Positions 1 to 11,838 are shown, counted from the first letter of the stretch. The stretch: DNA of 64,000 nt from Sophora flavescens (GCA_030762895.1 CM061062.1:288592985-288656984), one strand, 5' to 3'. The notes: generated from the letters alone by a model not told the origin. A program made the numbers and translations.

Positions 1-945
1 AAATGACGTTAAAAGTATTTTTTTTTAAAAATTTATATCTATCTCAAGTTCCAACAATTCTTCCCTCAACCATCACAGAGAGGGGAAACTGAGGGAACAA
101 TGATTCATATGAGCATACTAACCATAACTTGTGATTTAAATCCCTCAATCATGAGCATATATAAGCTCTAATACAAAAAAAGGGGAGGGAGTAAGGGATA
201 CTTAAGAACTTCAAACTCATATGATAACTGAGGAAAGATGCGCTGTACATTATGTATACACCCATAAAAAAAAGAAAATGAACCAAGAAAGTTTCAATAA
301 CAGAAAGCATCAAAGGTTACAAACCATAAACAAAAACAAACCATGAACAAAAAGAAAGAAAGTTTGGAACTTTCAAGAAAATGTAGGAAGTTTCTTCACA
401 GATCTTCATTCTCATGTCTTCTTCTTAGAAGATCTAGTCCCTTCTTCGAAGATCTGACCCCTTCGCTCGCAAATATGGCCCCTTCATTCACAATCTTCTT
501 TTTTTGCAGATCTGGTCACTTCTTTGAGGAAGAGGCGGAGAGACTAAGGAAGAGACTTGAGGGTTTCAGAATGAAATGAATAAGGTTTGAGACTTGAATA
601 AGGGAGGATTAGGAAGTGAAGGGCGAAACTTGAATGAAATGAGAGTGAGTTGGTTGGGACGGTTTTAAAATAACTTAAAATTCATCTGACGTTAAAAGTT
701 ACACTTTTAACGTCAGCTGTTTAAACAATTGACGTAAAAGATGACTCCCATCACTTTTTACTTCAGTTGTTTAAACAACTGACGCAAATGATGACTCTTT
801 TAACAAAGATTGTTTAAACAACTGAAGTTAAAAGTGATTTAAGTGAACCTGATAATTACGGTTCTGCCACCGCCTCTTTTGTTACGTCTCATTTTTGTTT
901 AATAGACGTGTACCCTTCTCGTTTATTGCATATTTTCCACTAGTG
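1..945. mobile_element. CACTA DNA transposon, terminal fragment
   Basis: The block ends at 945 in CACTAGTG (938-945), the TAGTG end expected of a CACTA transposon. Inward of it lie repeated subterminal motifs of the type TTTAAACAACTGACG and GACGTTAAAAGT, in both orientations. The same motif is already present at about 4-15, so the window starts inside the element and its other end is outside. No transposase is visible. A short open stretch at 343-579 has no recognisable domain. The terminus resembles that of the larger CACTA ending at 48692 (TTTTGCACTAGTG against TTTTCCACTAGTG), so the two are probably related families. Confidence 0.7.
661..860. repeat. CACTA subterminal repeats
   Basis: Direct and inverted copies of a roughly 25-bp motif built from GTTTAAACAACTGACG and TTAAAAGTGA recur four or five times. 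In this superfamily such arrays are the binding sites of the element-encoded TNPA-like protein; that role is inferred here from position. Confidence 0.65.
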
Positions 946-1672
946 AAATTTTCAACATAAACAGAATAGTTTATCAAGGGGTTTCATACCCGACAGTCAT
1001 CGTCATTTAAAATAATGCATGACACTTCAATATTCACCGTCTAAAATTTTATACTTAATCTCCGGAGATCCCAACACCGTATAAATGAGCTAATCAAACT
1101 CTCTTTGCCAAATAAGGCACATCGGATTTAACAATAGCACTATCCAAAACTAGGCACATTGATCACTGTATATGATTTTCATTGTCCATCAAGGCACAAT
1201 GATACAACGTCTTGCATACCTTGCCATCAAGATATCCAAATTAACCTCATAGGCACGTCTGCCAAAAAAAATGCATGTAAAACATTTTGTTTCTCGTAAC
1301 TTTTCATTTTGTTTATTCTTTCCTTGTCGAAGCTCAAAGGCTCACGACCATCTCAACTTTTAAACATTTAAGTTTGTATTTCAATTTCAACAATAGGACA
1401 CAAAGTCTGAATGTGCAAATCATGAAGGTCTAGACAGATGCACCAGTCTTAGATTCGTAGATTTTAGCTCACAAAAATAACATAACGTTTATAGGACACA
1501 CAGTCCCCAACTTCAACTTTAGGACACACAGTCGACAACTTCATCTTTAGGACACATAGTCCACAACTTCATCTTTAGGACACACAGTCCACACCATAGA
1601 ACACTAGAGTTCCGACGTCTCGGCCACTAGGTCTGCGTTTCAAATTTAAAATTATTTTCGTTCTGTGAAACA
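946..1672 (-). repeat. Fragment of a long gypsy-type LTR (copy 1)
   Basis: This stretch aligns by eye with about 52080-52860 and partly with 26980-27500: the same 'ctccggagatcc' box, the same 'ggcacgtctgcc' and 'tgcatgtaaaa' boxes, and the same GGACACACAGTCC minisatellite. Those copies lie inside a long minus-oriented LTR, so this is an internal piece of a third copy. It is cut on the left by the CACTA end and on the right by the gypsy LTR at 1673. It contains no coding sequence. Confidence 0.65.
1490..1600. repeat. GGACACACAGTCC minisatellite
   Basis: Four units of about 28 bp contain GGACACACAGTCC or a close variant, in which GGAC and GTCC are inverted. The same array recurs at 27300-27410 and 52660-52765 in the other copies of this LTR. 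Confidence 0.75.
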
Positions 1673-2435
1673 TGTGACACCCTTCTACCTCGCACGTTAA
1701 TATCAAACATTTACTTAAAAGAGGAAATATAAAAACATGCATTTATTTGAATAAAATAAAACTTGGATAAAAATGTTTCACATTTTAACATAAACAACGC
1801 GGAAATAACATAGTTTTTAAAAGATAAACATAAACATGACAGATAAAGAAAACCCAAACCTGATATCACATACAGAGCTGGTATAACCGAAATCCGGATA
1901 CATCACGGAAACAAACTAAAACTGAAACAACTAAACAACTAAGCATCCTAACTAGAGTCGCGGATCCTTAGAGTCACCCCTCCACTGACTGCTCACCGTC
2001 CTCTGCATAAGAGATACATGCAACAACAGAAACAGGAAACAGGGAGTAAGAAATCATGTAAACACAATGACATGGGAATAGGGAATAAGATGAACATACA
2101 CCATATCAGGCATAGCAACAAACATCATACATCATCATTTACATGCCACAAGTCAACAGTCAATAGATGCTATGTGGTGCAACACTACTCCACCACTCTG
2201 TTATGCATGTGGATCCAACCATCTCAGGAAGTCAACTTTGGAGTTACATATCCACATTGGCCATAAAAGCACCAACACCGGCTGTTCACCAAACCATGGG
2301 TGAACCCCTTGGATAGCAGACGTATCATAACTGGATGCGCCACCTCGGGGGAGCACGGTTCACCAAACTTTGGGTGAACCACTCGAGACTCAGGTCAGAT
2401 CATCATAACTTGGATGACCTCCCCTATGTTGAACA
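1673..2435 (-). repeat. 3' LTR of the gypsy element
   Basis: The 763-bp LTR pairs with 6240-6995. It starts TGTGACACCC on the plus strand and ends TTGAACA, giving TG..CA ends. The PPT lies immediately to its right, so in element orientation this is the 3' LTR. Confidence 0.85.
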
Positions 2436-2445
2436 TCCCCCACTA
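2436..2445 (-). other. Polypurine tract of the gypsy element
   Basis: The minus strand reads AGTGGGGGA directly before the LTR. This is the expected plus-strand priming site. The equivalent tract follows the other LTR at 6996. Confidence 0.7.
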
Positions 2446-2554
2446 ATAAATTTTAACGTATGAATGCATGAGCACAACAACAAACAAGGCAACCACCTCC
2501 TCTACTTGGGACAATAAGCACCCAAGACTTATCACCATCATCAACATCAACACC

Positions 2555-3040
2555 TTAACCCTTCTGTAGCCTAACTATTTCCCTGATGTACAACTTAGCC
2601 AACTTTTCCAAAGAGTATTCCATGTTCATCAGGATGAAATGGGTGGACTTGGTCAGTCTATCCACAACAACCCATATAGCTTCAAAACCAGCTGGAGTCC
2701 TAGGGTGTCCAGACCCAAAATCCATGGAAATATTGTCCCACTTCTATTATGTGATAATTAACGGTTGTAACTTACCTGATGGTTTTTAGTGTTCTATCTT
2801 AGCCTTTTGGCACACTAAACAAGCATATACAAACTCAGCCACATCTTTCTTCATCCTAGGCCACCAAAACATCCTCTTAAGATCCTGATACATCTTAGTG
2901 GCACCAGGGTGTACACTCAGTCCACTCCTATGTCCTTCTTAAAGGATCAAATTTCTAAGCTCCGGGACGTCTGGTATACAGACTTTATCATTGAACCTCA
3001 AAAGTCCATTACTTCCTTCCTTAAAGCTAAGGTTTCTACC
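2555..3040 (-). pseudogene. Integrase N-terminal half (gypsy)
   Basis: The reading frame holds the HHCC zinc-binding part (HPGATKM, then CLVCQKAK) and the start of the catalytic core (first Asp in the MDF motif), then stops at 2555-2557 shortly before the LTR. The second Asp and the Glu of the DDE triad, the C-terminal domain and any chromodomain are absent. This copy also has stops where the partial copy at 7115-7473 reads through, for example two adjacent stops where the other has PEW. The shared end point shows that the truncation was inherited. Confidence 0.75.
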
Positions 3041-4651
3041 CTACGCAAGCAACACACGCTGATCTAAAAGATACTGGTCTAACTTCTGACCCTCTCTTAC
3101 TTGATCCATCAAACCGTTGGTAACCTTCAAGGTTTCAATCCTAATGCTCTTAGGGGTAACTTCCCAAGCCAAACTCAGGTATCTAAACTCCTCAATTAGA
3201 TCCATCTCCCGAACCAACAGAGCGGAGATGTGCAAGGTTTTTCTACTTAAGGTATCGGCTACTACATTGGCCTTTCCTGGGTGGTAGGTTAGATCAAACT
3301 CACAATACTTTAAAAACTCCATCCACCTACGCTGCCTCATATTTAGCTCCTTTAGATCAAAGAGATACTTCAGACTTTTATGATCACTAAAGACCTCAAA
3401 CTTCGCTCCCTACAGGTAATGCCTCCAGATCTTTAAGGCAGATACCACAGCTCCTAGTTCTAGGTCGTGGGTAGGGTAGTTCTTCTCATGGGTTTTAAAC
3501 TGCCTAGAAGAATAAGCAACTACCTTACCATCTTGCATCAACACTCCTCCTAAACCTTACTTCAATGCATCACAATACACTACAAATGGTTTACTAGGAT
3601 AGGGCAACATTAAAACTGGTGCTGATGTCAACCTATTTTTAAGGGTTTGAAAACTCTCTTCACACCTAGAGTCCCACACAAACAACTGTCCCTTTTTGGT
3701 GAGATGGGCTAAGGGCAAGGCTAGCTTAGATAAACCTTCTATGAATCGCCTATAATACCCTGCTAAACCTAAGAAACTCCTAATCTCGGTCACTGACTTT
3801 GGTGCTTCCCATTGGAGCACCATCTCAACCTTAGCTGGGCCCATGACTATAACACCTTTCGAGATCACGTGACCTAAGAAACTAACCTATTCTAACCAAA
3901 AATCGCACTTAGACATCTTGGCATACATCTGCTTCACCTTAAGGGTCTGCAAGACAACCCTCAAGTGCTCCTTATGTTCCTCCTTAGTCTTAGAGTACAC
4001 TAAGATGTCATCTATAAAGACCACCACAAACTTATCCAAGTAAGGGTGAAAGGTCTTGTTCATGTAGTCCATGAAGACCGCAGGAGCATTGGTCACACCG
4101 AAGGGCATAACCAAGTACTCATAGTAACCATATCGCATTCTAAACGCTATCTTCGGGATGTCTTCAGACTTAACCCGAATCTGATGGTACCCAAACCTCA
4201 AAACTATATTCGAAAAGACACCGGCTTCGATCAACTGATCCATAAGATTATCAATCCTAGGGAGGTGATACCGATTCTTAAAGGTCACCTTACTGAGCTG
4301 TCGATAGTCGACACACAACCTTATACTACCATCCTTCTTCTTCACTAGCAACACTGGCGCTCCCCATAGTGATATGCTAGGCCTAATAAACCGCTTTTGG
4401 ATAAGATCCTCTAATTGTTCCTTCAACTTGACTAGCTCTAGAGGAGACATCCTATAGGGTGCTATGGAAATAGGTCCGGTACCAGGTACTAAATCAATGG
4501 TGAACTCCACATCTCTTTCTGGGGGTAGTTCGTAAACGTCCTCCGGGAACACTTCAGGAAACTCCCGCACAACAGGCACACTTCTGACATCAGGAGGGCT
4601 CTCAACTTCCAGGGAAGACAATATCATGAACACTTCGGCTTTGTCTTTCAT
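3041..4651 (-). pseudogene. Reverse transcriptase and RNase H (gypsy pol)
   Basis: Reverse transcriptase spans about 4651-3887. It has the LCVDYRQLSK motif, the MPFGVTNAP motif and the catalytic FIDDILVYS. The connection and RNase H follow in the same frame after a TAG stop (3868-3557, with SFLGLAGYYRRFI and VVYCDA), then after more stops the C-terminal part (3340-3041, with KANVVADTLSR). Frame is kept throughout, so this was one polyprotein now broken by substitutions at about 3884, 3556, 3410 and 3040. RT catalytic residues are intact, but the protein cannot be made whole. Confidence 0.85.
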
Positions 4652-5110
4652 CTAAGCTTTTACTTTGTTGGCAGAGAGAAAGGTCGGATTCTTAGACTCC
4701 TCAGGAGTTCCAAAAATCAAGGTTTTATCAAAACAGTTCAAAAGGACATGGTTGGAAGATAACCAGTCCATGCCAAGAATAATATCAATCTGTTTTAAAG
4801 GTAAGCATACAAGATCAACAATAAAGGTCCTATCATCAATATGTGAAGTGAAAACAGGCTTATTTGTAGGTGTGGCAACAATCAAATCATAACTCAGAAA
4901 GGTAATAGTTAAGTTAAGACTCTTGACCCTATCAAGTGATATAAATGAGTGCGTAGCCCCCGAGTCATATAACACAGTTAAAAGGGTTCCATTAGTTGAG
5001 CACGTACCTTGGATCAAGTCATCAGACTCAGAGGCTTCGGCCCCACTAATAGTGAAGACTCTTCTAGTGGTCTTCAGCTGATTGACTTGAGACTGTAGAC
5101 TCTTGCTCAC
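4652..5110 (-). pseudogene. Aspartic protease (gypsy pol)
   Basis: The retropepsin domain is shown by the active-site motif DSGATHSFIS and the downstream DIILGMDWL flap-end motif typical of plant gypsy proteases. It is continuous in frame with the gag zinc knuckles upstream and the reverse transcriptase downstream. A TAG at 4652-4654 separates it from the reverse transcriptase. The protease would cleave the gag-pol polyprotein in the virus-like particle. The active-site Asp is present. Confidence 0.85.
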
Positions 5111-6056
5111 ACTTGGAGGTTCTGGCTTTGATCCTCCGTAATCCCGACTGATGTGGCCAGACTTGCCACACTTGAAGCAGATGACGTCTGGTTCCTTACA
5201 CTGGATAGTGACATGATCCGATGCGTCGCACTTGCCGCATTTCTTGGGCCTAGAGGCATTAGAATTTCCGCCTCCGGAACTATCATACGAAAATTGATGC
5301 TTCCTGCCACTCTGCTTGAAGTCCCATCCGGTTGGAGCATAGCACTGCTTGCCCTTATCCTTATCCTTATTCTTCTGCTAAGTCTTCTTGCTACCCTGGC
5401 TGTTTGAATTCCTGTAGCTGGCGACTCTGGACTTGTTGGCATCCTCCAAGATCCTACACTTGTTTACCAAGGTCGGGAAAACTCTGATCTCCTAGTAGCT
5501 GATTGCCTGCTTGATCTCCGGACGAAGACTATCCTCGAACTTTACACACTTTGACCGGTCATCCACCATGACCTGATAAGGTGTATAATAACTAGCTAGC
5601 TCCTCGAATCTTGCCGCATACTCGCCCACTGGCATATTTCCTTGCTTCAGTGACAGGAACTCCATCTCTTTCTTGTCACTCACATCCGCAGGAAAATACT
5701 TCTCCACGAACCTATTTCTGAGCACGGCCCACGTGATCATCGTGCCCTCAGCCTGCATCCTTTGTCGGCAGTTCTCCCACTAGTGCTTAGCCTCCTTTGT
5801 GAGCATGAAGGTGGCGAAGATAACCCGTTATTGAACATTACAGTCCATAGCTCTGAAGATTTTCTCGATCTCCCTCATCCACAACAAAGCTCCTTTGGGG
5901 TCGTAAGTTCCACAGCTTATTCTGCTAGAACTTGTCGAGACCCTGAAACTCTGCTGGTCCTCCATTGTTGTTGTTCTGAACCTGACCGATCGCATTGGTA
6001 AGGAGTGCCAACGCGTCAACGATTGCTTGGTCATTTCCGCCTCCCCTTCCTGCCAT
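5111..6056 (-). pseudogene. Gag (nucleocapsid) of the gypsy element
   Basis: The likely start is the ATG at 6056, which opens a frame beginning MAGRGGG. That frame meets a TAG and a small deletion near 5920, after which the retrotransposon gag domain continues in the pol frame (WMREIEKIF, then FVEKYFPADV, LKQGNMPVGEYAARFEEL). Two CCHC knuckles follow: CGKCDASDHVTIQC is canonical, while CFKCGKSGHISRDY has Tyr in place of the last zinc-binding Cys. At least four in-frame stops are TAG or TAA. Gag would package RNA in the particle; this copy cannot. Confidence 0.8.
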
Positions 6057-6220
6057 AAGTCCCCATAATGCCACGACAAATTGTTAAACACAGGGAACTT
6101 AACCAGGAAAAGTTACAGCTCGCTAACTTAAAACATCATTGCCTACAACCAGTATAGACAACTCAAACAAGACACACAAAGACTCGCAACAGACTCATAC
6201 CATGTTCGGACAGGGCCGAA

Positions 6221-6234
6221 CTGCTCTGATACCA
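6221..6234 (-). other. Primer-binding site, initiator tRNA-Met type
   Basis: The minus strand reads TGGTATCAGAGCAG five bases from the LTR end at 6240. This matches the usual plant PBS complementary to initiator tRNA-Met and fixes the element orientation. Confidence 0.85.
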
Positions 6235-6239
6235 TTAAA

Positions 6240-6995
6240 TGTGATACCCTTCTACCCCGCACGTTAATATAAAACATTTACTTAAAAGAGGAAATATAAA
6301 AACATGCATTTATTTGAATAAAATAAAACTTGGATAAAAAGGTTTCACATCTTAACATAAACAACGCGGAAATAACATAGTTTTTAAAAGATAAACACAA
6401 ACGTTACAGATAAAGAAAACCCAACCCCGATGTCACATACAGAGCTGGTATAACCGAAATCCGGATACATCACGGAAAAAAACTAAAACTGAAACAACTA
6501 AGCATCCTAACTAGAGTCGCGGCTCCTCAGAGTCACTCCTCCACTGGCTGCTCACCGTCCTCTGCATAAGAGATACATGCAACAACATAAACAGGAAACA
6601 GGGAGTAAGAAATCATGTAAACACAACGGCATGGGAATAGGGAATAAGATGAACATACATCATATCAGGCATAGCAACAAACATCATACATCATCATTTA
6701 CATACTACAAGTTAACAGTCAATAGATGCTATGAGGTACAACACTACTCCGCTACTCCGTTATGCATGTGGATCCAACTATCTCAGGAAGTCAACTTTCG
6801 GAGTTACATATCCACATTGGTCATAAAAGCACCAACGCCGGCAGTTCACCAAACCATGGGTGAACCCCTTGGATAGCCGACGTATCATAACTGGATACGC
6901 CACCTCGGGGGCGCACGGTTCACCAAACCTTGGGTGAACAACCCGAGACTTAGGCCAGATCATCATAACTTGGACGACTTCCCCTATGTTGAGCA
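6240..6995 (-). repeat. 5' LTR of the gypsy element, shared with a partial copy
   Basis: The 756-bp LTR runs TGTGATACCC to TTGAGCA. It carries a PBS on its left and a PPT plus integrase on its right. It is therefore the 5' LTR of the 1673-6995 element and at the same time the 3' LTR of a second, truncated element. Confidence 0.85.
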
Positions 6996-7473
6996 ACCCC
7001 CACTAATCAACTTCAACGTATGAATGCTTGAGTACAACAACAAACAAGGCAACCACCTCCTCTGCTTGGGCCAATAAGCACTCAAGACTTATCACCATCA
7101 TCAACATCAACACCTTAACCCTTCTGTAGCCTAACTATTTCCCTGATGTACAGCTTAGCCAACTTTTCCAAAGAGTATTCCATGTTCATCGGGATGAAAT
7201 GGGTGGACTTAGTCAGTCTATCCACAACAACCCATATAGCTTCAAAACCAGCAGGAGTCCTAGGGTGTCCAGACCCAAAATCCATGGAAATATTGTCCCA
7301 CTTCCATTCTGGGATACTTAACGGTTGTAACTTACCTGATGGTTTTTGGTGTTCTATCTTAGCCTTTTGGCACACTAAACAAGCATATACAAACTCAGTC
7401 ACATCTTTCTTCATCCCAGGACACCAAAACATCCTCTTAAGATCCCGAAACATCTTAGTGGCACCTGGGTGCA
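6996..7473 (-). pseudogene. Partial second gypsy copy: PPT and integrase fragment
   Basis: Beyond the shared LTR lie a PPT and the same truncated integrase frame (7115-7473), here without internal stops. HPGATKMF, CLVCQKAK and the MDFG catalytic start are readable, and the protein ends at the same residue as in the first copy. The homology stops near 7473, where it meets the copia LTR across an ACA overlap. Confidence 0.8.
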
Positions 7474-8489
7474 CAAAGGGAATATGAGCTTTGAATATCT
7501 TGCAAATGGTCAAATGGTAAAAGTTGTTCTTCAGTGTTTGAGACCTTCTATATATAGTGGTCTTCAACTTATCTTGCAAATTTTCAACGGTTATTTTTAA
7601 TCATCCCGTTTAGAGATAGCATTAAATGCATGATATCCGTTGAGACTGATAGCTTGATTTTGGCCGTTTTGAAGAGCATCCTTGATTATTAGAAAAGCAC
7701 AAAATGGAGGCTCACTGTCCTGAGCAATCGTACGTTAAAAATTTTATTTCCTCCTTTGTGTATAACCCAGCTTTTGTCCATCAATAAATTTGTCATCGTA
7801 CAGATCGTTTTACAATTCCAGTTGTACTATTTACTTTTTGTATTTCTTTGATAGTACTGTGAATTTTCTCACAAAGGAAGAAGGCATTAACCAGATAAAA
7901 CAATTATAAAGAACATATATTCCATTGAAATAAATATCAATCATTTGAAATAAATTCAATGTGGTCTAGATTCCATTAAATCACATTCAAGGTAGTAAAG
8001 ATATAGAAGATGTAGAACCGTCTACAGACACTCAGTTTTAGAACGCGTCTACACAAGGTTTTATTCTGCTCGTTACTGATGTGGCAGAAGCGCTCGTCCA
8101 CACAAGTCTTTGGACTTGCTAATTCTTTAGAGAAACTCCGTCCAATGACGTGGCACTATGGACGTCTACTGAATTTTAGTTAGGCATTATAGATGTCTAT
8201 TTGAGTTTCAAGGAGAGAACTCGTCTGCTGATGTGGCTTCTATGGACGTCTACTGAGATATAGTTAGCCGTCTACTTAACGATTAAAATATAACCAGTTT
8301 AAATAACCTTTGGACAGATAACTCTTTGCAAGAGTCCAAGCATTGTATACCTTATATTATTTTGGATATTCCTGCAAAAACTGAAATCACTTGTTAGATC
8401 TCAACTAACACTTTGCCAAGCAAATTTAATCCTTTTGTTAACATCAAAACCAATAGATTAAATAAACCAGAACCACTTTGGTTCCAACA
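7474..8489 (-). repeat. 3' LTR of the copia element, truncated
   Basis: This corresponds to 25764-26780 of the full LTR; about the first 500 bp (plus-strand order) are missing. It ends GGTTCCAACA. A TATA-like CTATATATAG on the minus strand is at about 7549-7558. By eye it differs from the other LTR at roughly 4 sites per 100. Confidence 0.85.
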
Positions 8490-8503
8490 ATCTCCCCCTT
8501 TTT
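8490..8503 (-). other. Polypurine tract of the copia element
   Basis: The minus strand reads AAAAAGGGGGAGAT immediately before the LTR start TGTTGGAACC. This is the characteristic PPT and LTR junction of SIRE-type copia elements. Confidence 0.85.
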
Positions 8504-8758
8504 GATGATGACAAAAACTGATTAAATTTAAGTAACAAAGTCTAAGAGAGCATGCGAAGATCCCCCTAAGACATAGCATTTAACAGGTCAAAGCAGTTAA
8601 GGCATATAAAACCAAGTCTTATTTGAAAGATAATATAAGTTATCAAACCAAGATAGTAGCTTATCAAACATTTGTGAATAAACAGTTCAAAGTAGTTTTA
8701 GGTAGGAGGAGTCGACCATCATATTCAGCAAAACAAATAAGATAAAGAAAGAAAAGGT

Positions 8759-11700
8759 TTAGGTAGGAGGAGGTGATGGAGGGTGTTGGTTTTGATTTGG
8801 GTTTTGGCTTTTATGAAAATCCATCAATAAAGCCAGCATCTGAGTCACCATTGCATTTGTAGGGGCCAAAGTATCTTGAACTTGCTTCTGTACCCTTTCT
8901 TCAGTCTGTTGTGCCATCTGTCCTGTCTTCTCTTCAACTATCTTACCAACCTTATCATCAACAATTCTTCCAATGATGTCCTCAAGATTTAGTGGCAAGG
9001 ATAATTGTCTTGAGCTCTCAGCAGTGTCTGAGACAGTGTCTTGAGCTTGGGCTGGTGGATGAACCATAGCAAGAGCTAATGGTTGAGGTGATGTCTTAAC
9101 AGACTCAGCACCTTGCTTAGAAGCATAGACCTCAGCAGACTGCTCAGTCAGAGTTGTCTCAACAGTAGCAACAACAACAACATCAGCTAAAACAGTTGAA
9201 GGTTCAGAAGCAGGTCTGGAAAAGATTTCAGCATTTAGCTCAGGGCCTTCTACAATGAACTCTTCTGTTGTATGTTCAGAGGCTGAGGTTGAAGCTGAAG
9301 CAAAGGCATATTGTAGAATTGACTCAGGACATCCTTTGCCCAAAGAATAGGAGTGATTTCCTCCACATCTCTGCTAGTAATGGGGAGTGCCCACAGATAT
9401 TTGTAGATCATATGTCTGAACTTATAGAGTCCACACTTTCCTCTGACTTTGGGAATTTTCTGCTTTTCTTCTTGAGATAGGCCAGAAGAAGAGGCTTCCC
9501 TAGTGCAGTGGATTATGTGAGACTTCCAGAAGTCAGCAGTTATTCTTTATTCTATTTTTCCAACATCTTCCAAGTGCAGATAGTACTCAAGTGTACAGTA
9601 ATCAAATGTTTCTTCAGATAAGTCCAGCATTGCAGAATGAGCTGCAGGCATAACTCCTTTGTTTCTTATGTACTTTATGTATTTGTCCTTATTAAGATCA
9701 ATCATGATAAGCCTTGGACAGATAGGGTAAGGATCAATTCCTAGTTTGGTTTCCTTTCCATGCCTAAGCCAGGTGAATGGAACACAGTGTGCAGCTCTGT
9801 CAACTTGGAGATGACTGTACTCCCATTTCAGTATCTCATAGAAAAACTGATCTTGGAAGAAGTCAGAGGCCCTTCCATAGATACCGGGGTGTTTGAACTT
9901 CATCCATTTTGTGTTGCCATCCTTGATGATGGGAGCATGCTCAGAAGATCTGGCTCTCTTCTCAGGTAGGGTACGCAGCCTGTTCCTTTTTGGGTCAGTC
10001 TGCCATACCGGTATGATATGCCTCTCTACTCCATCAGTGAAGGGGATCAACGGAGGGGTTTTTATGAGGTGATGGTAAATTTTTCTTCTAGGGAAACGTT
10101 TAAGGGGTAAGTGGGTAAGAAGAGGTCCACGTTGGTTGTGCATTTCTGAGGGAAAGGGTCCTTTGGGAGGCTGAGTGTTTGGATATCTGTTGGTCCAAGG
10201 GTAGTCCTCATATGGTTCATTTTCATATTCATCAAGAGGGTACCACCTAGTGAGAGGAGTGTTAGGGTCAATATCAGGGTCAGGTTAGTGAGTAAGAAAC
10301 AGAGCTTTCCAATCTCTTCATTTTGGCCCAATTCTCAGATTTGTTAACAAAGAGAGTGGATGAGGGTACAATGGGTGAAAAGAGTTGTCTAAGAGGTTTA
10401 GGAAATGGGTCACCTGGGCAAGTTCCACCATTAGTTTGATGAAACCAGGGGTCAGAATCAGCTAAAATTGGTGAAAAGATAGTTTTGATAGGTGTAGGTT
10501 GTGGTATGGTCAGTTGATTTAAGGTGCTTTGTGGTTAGGATGGGGTTGTGGTTTGGTTAGTTTTGGGTTCTTTGTGGTGAAGGTTGGGGTGTTGGTAGAG
10601 TTGGTCTATATACATTATGAAAGAATTCTTCAGGAGCAGAGACACTATCATTCACAATATTGACAACAGGAGCATCTTTTGCTAAATTATCAGGAATTTC
10701 AGCAGAGATGTTTACCTCAGAAGCTGCAAAGGTCCTTGTTTTCCTTGCAGGTTGCCTATTCTTGGTAGGCACAACAACAGTTTCACTTGATTTCTTCTTC
10801 TTCAAGATTGTTCCCAGAGGAACATCATCATCATCATCATCATCATCATCAGGCAGAACCAGCTTCTTTGCTCTCTTAGGAAATGGTTGAGGATCAGGTT
10901 GAGGTGCCTCAGCTATAGGCTCATTAATCATAATGCCTTTAGTATACCTAACCAGCCATTGTCTTCCTCTTGGTTCCTTTTTTTAGACCAAGGATTGCAG
11001 CATCGTTGGCCTTAACTGATTCTTCTTTAATCTTCATCTTCTCCTCAAGCTTGGCCAACTCCACTTGCTTGTATGTGCTAAGTTGCATGCCATTGATATT
11101 AACTTTTCCAAAATCAGCAGCTTGCAATCCTTTCTCACAAAGGAGTCTTTCTTGTTTATCCTTAGGCTTTGCACTCAGAACATCATACAAGCCTTGCTGC
11201 TTGAAAATCTTTGACAGAAGGTGAGTGAAGGTGATATGAGAAGCAGATTATTTGTTGGTAATGGCATCTTTGAAGCGATGAAACATGATTCAGGGTAAGT
11301 TGATCTTTGTTTCAAAATCCAGATGGCAAAGACAAAACTTGTGAAGAGCTGATAAGTTGTCCTTAGAGCCAATCTTATGCAGCACCACCTTGTTCAGGAT
11401 TTGGTGAAGAATCCTGATGTTATCCTTCATCTCAAAGGATTTCCAAGAATGAGTTCTTACACTGTCTTACCTCATTAGGGTGACATCAATTGTCTCTGAA
11501 CCACCTAGGTCTTCTTCCTAATTCTCAATGAAGACCAAACCCTTTTGAGCACATGCAATCACATCAGAGATGGTTTTCTCGGACACTATTATTTTTCTTC
11601 CTAGCACAAACCCAACTACTTCCGTTTCAGTAATCTTTGGTCTTCTCCAGAATCCCCTTATCAAATCTGGATACACTGAGACCTTTTCCAGAAAGATTCC

Positions 11701-11838
11701 ATCCCATCTAGCAGTGTTAATGAACTTATTCACATCCAGATTGTACTCTTGTAGAATTCCAAAATTGAAGTGATATTCCACAGATATAGACATAGTGTCA
11801 GTTACAAAAGCAGACATCGGAGCAGAGGTTGAAGCCAT
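8759..11838 (-). pseudogene. Env-like third reading region of the copia element
   Basis: Downstream of RNase H and before the PPT lie 3 kb of degenerate coding sequence on the minus strand. A likely start is the ATG at 11838 (MASTSAPMSAF). Readable blocks are 11838-11518, a charged stretch at 11190-10948 (lysine and glutamate rich, probably coiled coil), a block at 10931-10557 with a run of nine Asp, a block at 10143-9547, and a C-terminal block at 9343-8759 with a heptad-like QQTEERVQKQVQD segment and a proline-rich tail. SIRE/Maximus elements carry an env-like ORF at this place. Function in plants is unproven. Stops and frameshifts make it a pseudogene. Confidence 0.6.

Larger units (their letters stand above)
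1673..6995 (-). mobile_element. Ty3/gypsy retrotransposon, chromovirus-like, defective
   Basis: A 5.3-kb element reads on the minus strand. It has two LTRs (1673-2435 and 6240-6995, plus-strand TGTGA..to..CA), a tRNA-Met-type PBS next to the right LTR, and a PPT next to the left LTR. Order on the minus strand is gag, protease, reverse transcriptase, RNase H, truncated integrase, which is the gypsy order. From the middle of gag onward the gag-pol frame is a single frame (gag itself opens in another), broken mainly by nonsense codons. The integrase ends after its first catalytic Asp, so the element could not have moved by itself. Left flank AAACA (1668-1672) has no partner on the right, because a second partial copy begins there. 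Confidence 0.85.

Noticed and set aside
343..579. 78-codon frame in the CACTA end
   Set aside because: No domain, and low-complexity F/S/L and K/E content. The region is the non-coding end of a DNA transposon.
5107..5442. 111-codon arginine/serine-rich minus-strand frame
   Set aside because: It overlaps the Gag zinc-knuckle frame in another phase. The CCHC motifs are in the neighbouring frame that continues into protease.
6221..6234. tRNA-like matches (also at 25253, 31381 and 56743)
   Set aside because: They are only the short primer-binding sites next to LTRs. No cloverleaf can be built around them.
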